From G963556115 sp963675945 (GTDB lineage Bacteria; Planctomycetota; SZUA-567), in assembly GCA_963675945.1 (NCBI GenBank), contig OY780932.1:3596001-3660000 (forward strand): a stretch of DNA of 64,000 nt. The letters run 5' to 3'. The stretch's first letter is position 1; the number at the start of each line of letters is the position of its first letter. Under the pieces are notes generated by a model, which had not been told where the DNA came from, searched no databases, and saw nothing but the letters and a program-made list of their open reading frames with translations. Below are positions 36,701-44,894 of this stretch, piece after piece. The position numbers were made by a program, and so were the translations under genes.

Positions 36701-36776
36701 TGGAGCCACCTATCCGGATCGAACGGATGACCTGCGGTTTACAAAACCGCTGCTCTACCAGCTGAGCTAAGGTGGC
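36701..36776 (-). tRNA. tRNA-Thr (anticodon UGU)
   Basis: The complement reads GCCACCT/TA/GCTC, with D loop AGCTGGTA, anticodon arm GCGGT-TTTGTAA-ACCGC (anticodon TGT), variable AGGTC, T arm ATCCG-TTCGATC-CGGAT, acceptor AGGTGGC, discriminator T and encoded CCA. All stems pair. Its 3' end points toward the integrase remnant and the RiPP locus, the orientation expected of an island attachment site. Confidence 0.95.
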
Positions 36777-36969
36777 TTTCATCTTTGACTAACATTTGCC
36801 TAGCAATTAATACCTTGGATATATTACCGATAACCTCTGCCAATACAAGGGTCTTTTATTAAAAAAAATATTTTTTTTATCCCTGCTTTGTTATTGCTGA
36901 TCTTACTCCTTAGGATATATAATAATAGATAGATACTTAGGTCATTCTTATACTCTCTGGAGATTTAAA

Positions 36970-37194
36970 ATGAGTTCGATAAATAATATCTCAAGCCTGT
37001 CCAGTTCCCTACAAGGAATCCAGCAAGCGCAAAAACTTCTAAATAAATCGGCGCAGGAAGTTGCAACCGGGAGTGGCGAACTGGAAAAAACGACTACCGA
37101 GCAGATCGTTGCCGAGTCGTCGCAGGCAGCCAATATAAATGTAATTGAAACACGGGAAGAGATGCTTGACGAACTGATGAAACTTCGCAAATAA
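36970..37194 (+). CDS. Small flagellar rod/hook-like protein
   Basis: 74 residues, CTGGAG before the ATG. The N-terminal part (SSLQGIQQAQKLLNKSAQEVA) has the pattern of flagellar rod/hook N-termini (a helix with AxxxLxxxAxxVA). The C-terminal part (AANINVIETREEMLDELMKL) matches the end of FlgC/FlgE/FlgG-type proteins. The whole central domain is missing, so it is a miniature made of just the two terminal helices. Such small putative motility proteins are seen in several phyla, but their function is unclear to me. No other flagellar gene is in the window. Confidence 0.6.
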   Translation: MSSINNISSLSSSLQGIQQAQKLLNKSAQEVATGSGELEKTTTEQIVAESSQAANINVIETREEMLDELMKLRK

Positions 37195-37436
37195 CCTCAC
37201 TACTTATTTTATCCCTCCCTGCAAACTACGCTTACCCAAAGATTAGCGCATATTTGTCTTACATATTTTAATGCTTGCATATCCGGCAAAAGCCAAAAAT
37301 AACCAAAAATTCCCCTTTCTTCTCCATACCGGTATTACTATAATTCTACAATAGTGATAGTTTTAAGAAATCTTCTCAATTTAAACAATTAAGGTATTAT
37401 TAACTTACCAATTATAAAATTAGAAAGTTAGGAGAC

Positions 37437-38609
37437 ATGCGCTACGTAATAGTTATCCCTGATGGTGCCGCCGACCTACCCAATCAACTTCTCGCTGACA
37501 AGACCCCACTTGAAGCTGCTGCAATCCCTAATATGCATCGACTTGCCCGTGAAGGAATTATCGGTAAAGCCGCTACGGTTCCCGAGGGTATGTCACCAGG
37601 TTCCGATGTAGCCAATCTCTCCATACTCGGTTACTCTCCCAAGGAATTCTATACTGGCAGAGCCCCCCTAGAGGCGGCAAATAGAGGCATAACTCTCAGT
37701 GCCAAGCAAGCTGTATTCAGAGCCAACACTGTAAGTATCCGCGACGGCATAATGCAGGATTTTGCCGGTGGCCACCCCAATAATAACGAGGCGTATCAAC
37801 TCATAGATTTTATTGAGGCCAATCATAAGTTACTCGGGGTAAAATTTCATCACGGGGTAAGTTATCGCCATCTCTGTGTAGTTGACAATCTGGCAGATTG
37901 CATTCCTCAGACTACCCCCCCCCACGATATTACCGATGAGCCGGTAAACCCGTATCTTCCTGAGTCAGAAATACTGAAACAGATTATGCAGCGCAGCGCC
38001 AAACTGCTTGTCGATTACCCACTGACCGCCCAGCGCCTGGCTCTAGGCAAAAACCCGATTACCCAGTTATGGCTCTGGGGCGGAGGCACCATGCCCAACC
38101 TACCAACCTTCAAGGAGAAGTTCAACCTCACCGGCGCTATGATCAGTGCAGTCGATCTCCTACAGGGAATAGCCAGATTGGGAGGGCTAGAAGTTATCAA
38201 TGTAGAAGGGGCAACCGGTTTCTATGACACCAATTATCAGGGCAAAGGCGAAGCTGCAATCAAAGCCTTGCAAAGTATGGATCTGGTTATTATTCATGTA
38301 GAGGCGCCGGATGAAGCCGGACACAATGGCGAAGCGCAGGAGAAGGTAAAAGCTCTAGAGAATATCGATAAGTATATTGTAGGGCCACTTCTTGACGAAG
38401 CCACAAAGACTGGCGATATACGCATACTCTGTATGCCTGACCACCCTACACCGCTTGCTATCAAGACCCATACGCCGGATCCAGTACCCTACACCATCTG
38501 GGGGCCAGGCATAACTCCTGATACTGCAGACAGATTCACCGAAGCTGCAGCTGAAAACGCAGATATTACAATAGGCAACAAGGTAATCGATAGACTTATC
38601 AATTTCTAA
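37437..38609 (+). CDS. apgM: 2,3-bisphosphoglycerate-independent phosphoglycerate mutase, archaeal type
   Basis: 390 residues, AGGAG just before the ATG. It is of the ApgM class, shorter than GpmI: VIPDGAADLPNQLL, PEGMSPGSDVANLSILGY (metal and catalytic Ser region), ATGFYDTNYQGK, IIHVEAPDEAGHNG and MPDHPTPLAIKTHT. It interconverts 3- and 2-phosphoglycerate in glycolysis and gluconeogenesis in the cytoplasm. It stands alone, converging on the rubrerythrin gene with a shared terminator. Confidence 0.93.
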   Translation: MRYVIVIPDGAADLPNQLLADKTPLEAAAIPNMHRLAREGIIGKAATVPEGMSPGSDVANLSILGYSPKEFYTGRAPLEAANRGITLSAKQAVFRANTVSIRDGIMQDFAGGHPNNNEAYQLIDFIEANHKLLGVKFHHGVSYRHLCVVDNLADCIPQTTPPHDITDEPVNPYLPESEILKQIMQRSAKLLVDYPLTAQRLALGKNPITQLWLWGGGTMPNLPTFKEKFNLTGAMISAVDLLQGIARLGGLEVINVEGATGFYDTNYQGKGEAAIKALQSMDLVIIHVEAPDEAGHNGEAQEKVKALENIDKYIVGPLLDEATKTGDIRILCMPDHPTPLAIKTHTPDPVPYTIWGPGITPDTADRFTEAAAENADITIGNKVIDRLINF

Positions 38610-38631
38610 ATTATACTATCTTGGATAAATT

Positions 38632-38669
38632 AATAAGCCTGGACTCAAATGCTCGAGTCCAGGCTTATT
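38632..38669. terminator. Bidirectional terminator between apgM and rubrerythrin
   Basis: AATAAGCCTGGACTC (38632-38646) pairs perfectly with GAGTCCAGGCTTATT (38655-38669), a 15-bp stem with an 8-base loop, between two convergent genes. Confidence 0.8.
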
Positions 38670-38697
38670 GTTGCTATTATATATGGGAAGGCCGATA

Positions 38698-39240
38698 TTA
38701 ACCAAAGTAACGATCAAGCAATCCTTTGAAGGCACAGCCATGGCGCGCTTCATCCTTACACATCTCATGAACGGTATCATGAATAGCATCATACCCCAAC
38801 TCTTTGGCCTTCTTAGCGATATCCAGCTTACCCTGAGTTGCTCCATGCTCAGCCTCAACTCGAACCTGCAGGTTAGCCTTGGTATCAGCAGCCACAACCT
38901 CTCCCAGCAGTTCAGCAAAACGGGCTGCATGATCCGCTTCTTCAAACGCAATACGCTTATAAGCTTCAGCAACCTCAGGGAATCCTTCGCGATCCGCTTG
39001 CCGACTCATTGCCAGATACATCCCTACCTCGGTACACTCACCGGTAAAATTAGCTCTCAAGCCTTCAAGAATCTCAGAATCTACATCCTTTGCCACACCG
39101 ATTCGATGTTCATCGGCAAATACCAGCTCCCCCTCCGCCTGCATTACAAACTTATCCTTTGTCGCCCCACAAGTAGGACATACTTCAGGCGCTTCGTTCT
39201 CTTGAGTGTAACCACAGATAGTACATACATACTTTGCCAT
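38698..39240 (-). CDS. Reverse rubrerythrin (rubredoxin domain first)
   Basis: 180 residues. The rubredoxin-like centre is N-terminal ([10 protein letters not shown] ... [10 protein letters not shown]). The di-iron ferritin-like domain follows (about 40-180) with the EXXH-type repeats [32 protein letters not shown] and KDEARHG. This order is the reverse of classical rubrerythrin and is known from anaerobes as a peroxide reductase. It lies 103 bases downstream of a PerR/Fur gene on the same strand, which supports an oxidative-stress role and likely control by that regulator. Confidence 0.92.
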   Translation of the reverse strand: MAKYVCTICGYTQENEAPEVCPTCGATKDKFVMQAEGELVFADEHRIGVAKDVDSEILEGLRANFTGECTEVGMYLAMSRQADREGFPEVAEAYKRIAFEEADHAARFAELLGEVVAADTKANLQVRVEAEHGATQGKLDIAKKAKELGYDAIHDTVHEMCKDEARHGCAFKGLLDRYFG

Positions 39241-39343
39241 TTCAAACTCTCCTTAATCAAACTAGTAGTAAATGCTACATAAATAAGCGTTGACGCTTTT
39301 TATTTGTTATAATCCAACAAGATACCATTTGGTATCACTAATT

Positions 39344-39808
39344 TCACCTAATTTTCAGCGCTTCTGCCGCCAGGCACTCATTACAGATTCCCCGGAGCTG
39401 AAGAACGATCGAATGCACCTCACCCACCTCTTCAAGTTTACCCTTTGCAAAGAGTTCCATAACCCCACGAAATTGAAAGTCCTTGATCTTCCCGCAGCGC
39501 TCACACAAAAAGTGTTGGTGCTCAGCAGTATCAGCATCATAACGCACTCGCTCGCAGAGCTGCTCAACCTTTATTGCCACCCCAATATCTTCAAATAGCG
39601 CAAGGGTCCGATATACCGTATCCTTGGATACCGAAGGCAGCTGCGGCCGCACCCGGTTATAAACCTCATCCACCCCAGGGTGTTCATCGGTAGCAGCCAG
39701 CGCTCTAAAGATCTCAATTCTCTGTGGCGTAACCTTGAACTTCTCTTCGCGACACCGCTCGATAAAATTCTCAACCTTACACTCAACCAGTTCCTTTGCA
39801 AACTCCAC
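39344..39808 (-). CDS. Fur-family regulator, PerR-like
   Basis: 154 residues from the GTG at 39808, chosen for AAGGAGG 5 bases upstream; the frame stays open to a GTG at 39850. Winged helix (VTPQRIEIFRALAATDEHPGVDEVYNRVRP ... SKDTVYRTLALFEDIG), then the metal-binding H-x-H-F-x-C-x-x-C segment (HQHFLCERCGKI) and a second CxxC (CNECLA) for the structural zinc. PerR rather than Fur is suggested by the adjacent rubrerythrin gene; a peroxide-sensing residue cannot be proved from sequence. Confidence 0.88.
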   Translation of the reverse strand: MEFAKELVECKVENFIERCREEKFKVTPQRIEIFRALAATDEHPGVDEVYNRVRPQLPSVSKDTVYRTLALFEDIGVAIKVEQLCERVRYDADTAEHQHFLCERCGKIKDFQFRGVMELFAKGKLEEVGEVHSIVLQLRGICNECLAAEALKIR

Positions 39809-40005
39809 AGCCACCTCCTTATACAGTGCTCGGAATATGATACATCCCACTCAGCTCACCTGCGGCAGAAAACTAATTAATAACTATTACTAACTAAGAA
39901 TATATCCTATTTAGCCTCCTAAGCAAGTAAAAATTTAAAATATTTAAAAAAAAATGGTCTTGCAACCTCAAACAAATCCCCTATACTACGAAATACAAAC
40001 TTGTT

Positions 40006-40089
40006 GCGGAGCTGGCGGAATGGCAGACGCGCTAGATTTAGGATCTAGTTTCTTACGAAGTGGGAGTTCAAGTCTCCCGCTCCGCACCA
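40006..40089 (+). tRNA. tRNA-Leu (anticodon UAG)
   Basis: Acceptor GCGGAGC/GCTCCGC, anticodon arm CTAGA-TTTAGGA-TCTAG (anticodon TAG), long variable arm (TTTCTTACGAAGTG region) as in leucine tRNAs, T arm GGGAG-TTCAAGT-CTCCC, discriminator A and encoded CCA at 40087-40089. Confidence 0.95.
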
Positions 40090-40121
40090 AAAAAATTAAT
40101 TGAGTCTACTCAATATTACAT

Positions 40122-40152
40122 AGACCCTGATCCTTCCGATCAGGGTCTTTTT
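40122..40152 (+). terminator. Terminator after tRNA-Leu
   Basis: AGACCCTGATC (40122-40132) pairs perfectly with GATCAGGGTCT (40138-40148), followed by TTTT. A classic intrinsic terminator 33 bases past the tRNA. Confidence 0.85.
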
Positions 40153-40180
40153 ACTAAAATTTCGTCGGAGAATAATCAGT

Positions 40181-40939
40181 ATGAATATCCACAGACCTCT
40201 ATTAAGATTATTCTTACTCTTATTTTCAATATTTTTCTCCACATTGATCATACTAGGCTCAGGACTACTGGTTGTTTTCACCTGGGAGTATCTGCCTTCT
40301 GAACTCCGGAGCAATAACGTCAGTGAGATTGACATAAGCAATATTCCCTTTATCTTTTGCAACACCCTGGCCTCGGTGATTACGGCCTGTATCTGCTTAT
40401 ATCTCTGGAAACAAGTTATAAGCAGAAATGAAGCTAAGCTACAGCTCTCTGCTACCGACAATGTAGTGCTCCGGAGCCCAGCCCCCATTCCGCTTAAAAT
40501 TTATTTTAAGTACTGCCTGCTAATAATCGGCCTCGCTTTTGTCATTGATTTTATCAACACCCGAATGCTTCATCTGTCAGATATCCCGCAGTGGCAAAGA
40601 GCTCTGCTAGGCGAGTCCAACAACTCTTCTGCTCTTCAGATAATGCTCTTTATAGCCATTGTCATCCTCGCTCCACTCTGGGAAGAGATAGTATTCCGCG
40701 GTATACTCTTTTCCGGCCTAGCCCTACTGCTTCCGGTAAATATATGTATCATTATAACCTCTCTGTTCTGGGCGCTGCTCCACTCACTCCAGTATAGTGC
40801 CATTTTCATTTTGGAGATAGTGGTCATCGGTTGTGTAATCGCCGGAGCGCGTACCGCGACCAGGTCACTGCGAATTCCGCTCATGATGCATATTACCAAC
40901 AATTTAATTGCATTTATTCACTTATATACCTATAGTTAG
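40181..40939 (+). CDS. CPBP-family intramembrane metalloprotease
   Basis: 252 residues with about six to eight membrane segments. The family signature is present: PLWEEIVFRG (E168, E169, R173), then SLFWALLH (FxxxH type) and MMHITNN (HxxxN type). This is the CAAX protease/bacteriocin-processing (Abi) fold, active within the membrane; bacterial substrates are mostly unknown. It is separated from the RiPP locus by 5 kb and housekeeping genes, so I do not link it to peptide processing. GGAG lies upstream of the ATG. Confidence 0.88.
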   Translation: MNIHRPLLRLFLLLFSIFFSTLIILGSGLLVVFTWEYLPSELRSNNVSEIDISNIPFIFCNTLASVITACICLYLWKQVISRNEAKLQLSATDNVVLRSPAPIPLKIYFKYCLLIIGLAFVIDFINTRMLHLSDIPQWQRALLGESNNSSALQIMLFIAIVILAPLWEEIVFRGILFSGLALLLPVNICIIITSLFWALLHSLQYSAIFILEIVVIGCVIAGARTATRSLRIPLMMHITNNLIAFIHLYTYS

Positions 40940-40989
40940 TGTCTATATTCACAATCAGCACTCAATATTTACTTTATTTAGGGTTGGGT

Positions 40990-42411
40990 ATGCACAGGAA
41001 GATAACGACGATTAACCAAGTAACGATTATGGGGCTGGGGCTCTTTGGCGGCGGGGTAGGAGCAGCAGAATACTGGGCCAAACAAGGGGCAGAGGTTACA
41101 GTTACCGATCTTAGAGATGACCAGACATTGGCACCGTCCATCCAGGCGCTCAAAGAATATTCCAATATCAACTATGTGTTCAAGGAGCACCGAGAGAGTG
41201 ACTTCACCACTACCGACCTGCTGGTGGTCAATCCTGCAGTAAAGCCGGACAACAAATTCCTCCAGCTTGCCAGACTGGCGCAAGTGCCGATTACGACTGA
41301 AATTGGCACCTTTATCCAGAAACACCAGAAAGAGTTGCATAATCCAATATTGGCGGTAACGGGTTCCAACGGCAAGTCCACGACTACCTCACTGCTCACC
41401 AGCATTATCCATAGAATTCTCCCTGAAGCTCTTAGTGGCGGCAACCTAGGAGGATCACTCCTCAGTAAGCTCGGCACCTATCCGGCCAAAACTCCGGCCA
41501 TCCTTGAACTCTCATCCTTTCAGCTACACTACCTTGCCGAAGAAATGTTTGCGCCAGAGATCGCCATAATCACCAATCTTGCCCCCAACCACTTGGACTG
41601 GCACCAGACTCTGGAGAACTACTATGCTGACAAGAAAGAACTGATACGGAGACAGACCAGCTCTAACTTCGCAATATTAAACTCACAAGATCCAATTCTT
41701 CGAGAATGGGCAGACTCTGCCACATCTACAGTTATCACTACCGAACTTGCTGATTCTGAAAAAGACAACACTGCTTTTATCCGCGGCGACGAGTTCATAA
41801 TCCGCCACCAGACTCACGAGACCATACTATCAAATCTATCCGACCTCAACTTACCCGGCAAACACAATATTGCCAATGCGTTGCAAGCTCTCACCGCAGC
41901 CTATATCTTCTTTCAGGACAACCAGCTTCCTTTCTCTGCCAGCACCTTAAATGCAGGACTGAGTAGTTTTCATGGTCTAGCCCATCGCCAGGAGGTTGTT
42001 GCACGGAACCAAGGTATCACCTACATCAATGACTCTATCGCTACCACTCCAGAGAGCACTATAGCCGCGCTCAATTCCTACCCAGAGGAGGACATAGTTA
42101 TAATCGCAGGCGGATATGACAAAGAGATCTCACTGACTCAGATGGCAGAGGAGATAGCTCACAAAGCCTTAGCAGCCGTACTTATCGGGAACACCGCTCC
42201 CAAAATAGCCCTGGCGATCAACCGCATCAACCCCGATTATAACCTCACCGTTATTACAGATAATGATTTTTATCAGGCAGTCAACATCGCCAGCCAGCAA
42301 CTCAAAACCGGCATAGTTCTACTCAGCCCCGGGTGTGCAAGTTATGACATGTTCAAAAACTTCCAGGAACGGGGGGACAAATTTAAAAAAATTACTAAAA
42401 AAATATTATAA
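40990..42411 (+). CDS. murD: UDP-N-acetylmuramoylalanine--D-glutamate ligase
   Basis: 473 residues from the ATG at 40990, with AGGG upstream; the frame is open to a GTG at 40939. N-terminal UDP-binding domain (IMGLGLFGGGVGAAEYW), ATP-binding P-loop TGSNGKSTTTSLL at ~124-136, then LELSSFQLHYL and TNLAPNHLDWH, and C-terminal ligase domain (GLAHRQEVV, INDSIATTPEST, IAGGYDK). It adds D-Glu to UDP-MurNAc-L-Ala in the cytoplasm. It is unusual in standing apart from a mur/fts cluster. Confidence 0.93.
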   Translation: MHRKITTINQVTIMGLGLFGGGVGAAEYWAKQGAEVTVTDLRDDQTLAPSIQALKEYSNINYVFKEHRESDFTTTDLLVVNPAVKPDNKFLQLARLAQVPITTEIGTFIQKHQKELHNPILAVTGSNGKSTTTSLLTSIIHRILPEALSGGNLGGSLLSKLGTYPAKTPAILELSSFQLHYLAEEMFAPEIAIITNLAPNHLDWHQTLENYYADKKELIRRQTSSNFAILNSQDPILREWADSATSTVITTELADSEKDNTAFIRGDEFIIRHQTHETILSNLSDLNLPGKHNIANALQALTAAYIFFQDNQLPFSASTLNAGLSSFHGLAHRQEVVARNQGITYINDSIATTPESTIAALNSYPEEDIVIIAGGYDKEISLTQMAEEIAHKALAAVLIGNTAPKIALAINRINPDYNLTVITDNDFYQAVNIASQQLKTGIVLLSPGCASYDMFKNFQERGDKFKKITKKIL

Positions 42412-42584
42412 TGTTACCATTATCTACCCAAAGTATAACCACTTATCCTACTGTTACTTATAAACACTCCCCCCCTATCTACATTCGGCAACACTAAAAT
42501 CACACACAAACAACATGTATTTTAAATATTGTTTAACTATATTTGTAATACTATAATAAAACATAAAGATAATGGATTATTTGA

Positions 42585-43694
42585 ATGATGCATACTTACA
42601 GGCAAAAGAACAGCATGACCAAACGGAATTTATTAACACCTAATGATGCTCTTGATTCACATCAGGAGCGAATACTGGTTGTAGACGATGACGCTACGCT
42701 ACGCATGGTCATAAGCGAGGCCTTATCCGCTTGCTCCTATGATATTCAAGACGCCTGCGATGTTCCCTCAGCGAAAGAGCTGATTATGCATAACAACTAC
42801 GATCTAATAATCTCAGACGTAGTAATGCCTGGAGAATCTGGGGTAGAACTTCTAAGCTGGAGTAAAGCGAATGATGTCAAGTCTTCATTTATCATAATGA
42901 CCGGACATGCAGAGCTCAATGCCATCGCTGATGCCCTGAACTACGGGGCAAGCTACTTTCTGCGCAAACCTTTCCGCCCTATGGCTCTTATCGAAGCAGT
43001 CAGCAAGATTCTGGAGAACGAACGCCTACGTCGTCAGAATGATGAACTGCGAACCAAACTTGCACGCTATAATGAACAATTGGAGAAGGATATAAAAGAA
43101 GCCAAACTTGAAAATCAGAAACTCTACATGGCCACACTCACCAGTCTGACCAACGCTATTGATGCCCGTGACGAATACACTTGTAAGCACTCCAGTTCAG
43201 TTGCCGACTTAGCGCAGTCACTGGCAAAGAATATGGGAATGTCTGAGACCTTTCAGTCAACAATCCGTACTGCCGGGCAACTCCACGATATCGGTAAGAT
43301 TGCTATACCGGAGCATATCTTGCTCAAGCCTGCCAAGCTTACCGGTGAAGAGTACGCACTGATCAAAGAACATCCGGTTCAAGGCGAGCGTATCCTCCGG
43401 CCGATCCCTGAATTTGAAACCATCCTTCCCGCAATCAGGCATCACCATGAACGGTTTGATGGTCATGGTTATCCAGACAACTTGATAGGCGATGACATTC
43501 CTCTGATTGCCAGAATTATCTCGGTCTGTGATACCTGGAACGCCATGCGCACCAACCGGCCATACCGGGCAATCATGCCGTTTGAGCAATCTTTAAGCAT
43601 CATCTCTGAAGAGCGTAGCAAGCAGTTTGACCCGGATATTGCCAATACTTTTATTGATATGATCAAATCCACAGAAATACCGGTATATCAATAG
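42585..43694 (+). CDS. Response regulator with HD-GYP c-di-GMP phosphodiesterase domain
   Basis: 369 residues. Receiver domain about 28-145 with phosphorylation site D78 (LIISDVVMPGE) and Lys in FLRKPFRP. A coiled linker follows, then HD-GYP: AGQLHDIGKIAIPEHILLKPAKL, HHERFDGHGYPD and RIISVCDTWNAM. All HD and GYP residues are intact, so active hydrolysis of cyclic di-GMP is likely. No kinase is adjacent. The start is uncertain: ATG at 42585, 42588 or 42615. Confidence 0.9.
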   Translation: MMHTYRQKNSMTKRNLLTPNDALDSHQERILVVDDDATLRMVISEALSACSYDIQDACDVPSAKELIMHNNYDLIISDVVMPGESGVELLSWSKANDVKSSFIIMTGHAELNAIADALNYGASYFLRKPFRPMALIEAVSKILENERLRRQNDELRTKLARYNEQLEKDIKEAKLENQKLYMATLTSLTNAIDARDEYTCKHSSSVADLAQSLAKNMGMSETFQSTIRTAGQLHDIGKIAIPEHILLKPAKLTGEEYALIKEHPVQGERILRPIPEFETILPAIRHHHERFDGHGYPDNLIGDDIPLIARIISVCDTWNAMRTNRPYRAIMPFEQSLSIISEERSKQFDPDIANTFIDMIKSTEIPVYQ

Positions 43695-43930
43695 TTCTTC
43701 AAAAGACCTGGACTACCCCGGCAAACGCATAATCAAAAGATAAGTCAATCTCCAAGCATTGAAATATTAGCTTAGTATACATGTAGCTATCTCCAGCAAG
43801 AGCAAAATTCAAATAAACCTATCTTTATTATTGACCTAACCAGCAATACACCTAAAATATACAGAATTGTATTGCTACTATTGGGAGAAGGCAGTAAAAA
43901 ATAATTTTAAACATGAAGAAGGTCACAAAG

Positions 43931-44800
43931 ATGTCAGAAAATGAATTAAAAATTTGGGTAGACGGCGAACTCAAGCTCAAGAGTGAAGCCAAGATCTCGG
44001 TCTTTGACCACGGTTTATTGTATGGTGATGGACTCTTTGAAGGCATTAGAGCTTACAACGGTAAGATCTTTCTCTGCGCCGAGCATATCAATCGCCTATA
44101 CGAAGGCGCACATTACGTCAATATTGAGATTCCATTCAGCAAAGAAGAGATGGTCAAGGCAATAGAAGAGACCCTCAGCGCCAACGCACTGACAGAAGCA
44201 TATATTCGCCTCATCTTAACCCGCGGTGTTGGCGATCTCGGTCTTGATCCCCGTAAATGCCCCAAACCTTCAGTAATTATTATTGCCGCGAGTATTGAAT
44301 TATACCCCGAGGAGCTGTACGCAAAAGGTCTGGAGATAATAACTTCAGCAGTGCCGGCCGTCCATAGTGAAGCGCTCAATCCCCGGGTCAAGAGCTTGAA
44401 TTATCTCAACAATATTCTAGCCAAAATGGAAGCTATCCGTGCCGGAAAACTTGAAGCGATTATGCTCAATCATCAGGGACATGTTGCAGAATGCAGTGGT
44501 GACAATATCTTTATTGTCAAGAACGGAGTAGTCAAGACCCCGGCAGTATTCTCATCTATTCTTGAAGGTTGCACCCGCAATCTAGTTATCGATCTGGCCA
44601 AGGAAGCCGGCTATCCTGTAGAAGAGACGACCCTGCAGCGCTACGATCTCTACACAGCAGATGAGTGTTTCCTTACCGGTACCGGCGCCGAGGTTATTCC
44701 GGTAATAGATATTGACGGACGGAGGATTTGTACCGGTAAGCCTGGTGCGATCACTCTGAAGCTACTGCAAAGCTTCAGAGAGTTTATCAGAAACCACTAA
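43931..44800 (+). CDS. ilvE: Class IV aminotransferase, branched-chain type
   Basis: About 289 residues from the ATG at 43931, with AGAAGG upstream; an ATG at 43913 is the other choice. Fold type IV PLP enzyme: FDHGLLYGDGLFEGIRAY, catalytic Lys in NPRVKSLNYLNNILAK (K154), AECSGDNIFIVK and LTGTGAEVIPV. The motifs fit IlvE best, which transfers the amino group of Val, Leu or Ile to 2-oxoglutarate; a D-amino-acid aminotransferase is a related alternative. It is followed by an unrelated signalling gene. Confidence 0.85.
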   Translation: MSENELKIWVDGELKLKSEAKISVFDHGLLYGDGLFEGIRAYNGKIFLCAEHINRLYEGAHYVNIEIPFSKEEMVKAIEETLSANALTEAYIRLILTRGVGDLGLDPRKCPKPSVIIIAASIELYPEELYAKGLEIITSAVPAVHSEALNPRVKSLNYLNNILAKMEAIRAGKLEAIMLNHQGHVAECSGDNIFIVKNGVVKTPAVFSSILEGCTRNLVIDLAKEAGYPVEETTLQRYDLYTADECFLTGTGAEVIPVIDIDGRRICTGKPGAITLKLLQSFREFIRNH

Positions 44801-44894
44801 TCCGTTGTTTTCTCAACAGTTGTCGTCTGAGCTTATACCATGTTATGTGTCAGGTGTATTTATTGCATTTACAACTTTTTAATAAGGATTATAT

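Noticed and set aside
40181..40939. CPBP protease as a bacteriocin-processing or immunity protein of the RiPP locus
   Set aside because: It lies 5 kb away beyond tRNA-Thr, apgM and perR, next to tRNA-Leu and murD. The C39 transporter already provides leader cleavage.
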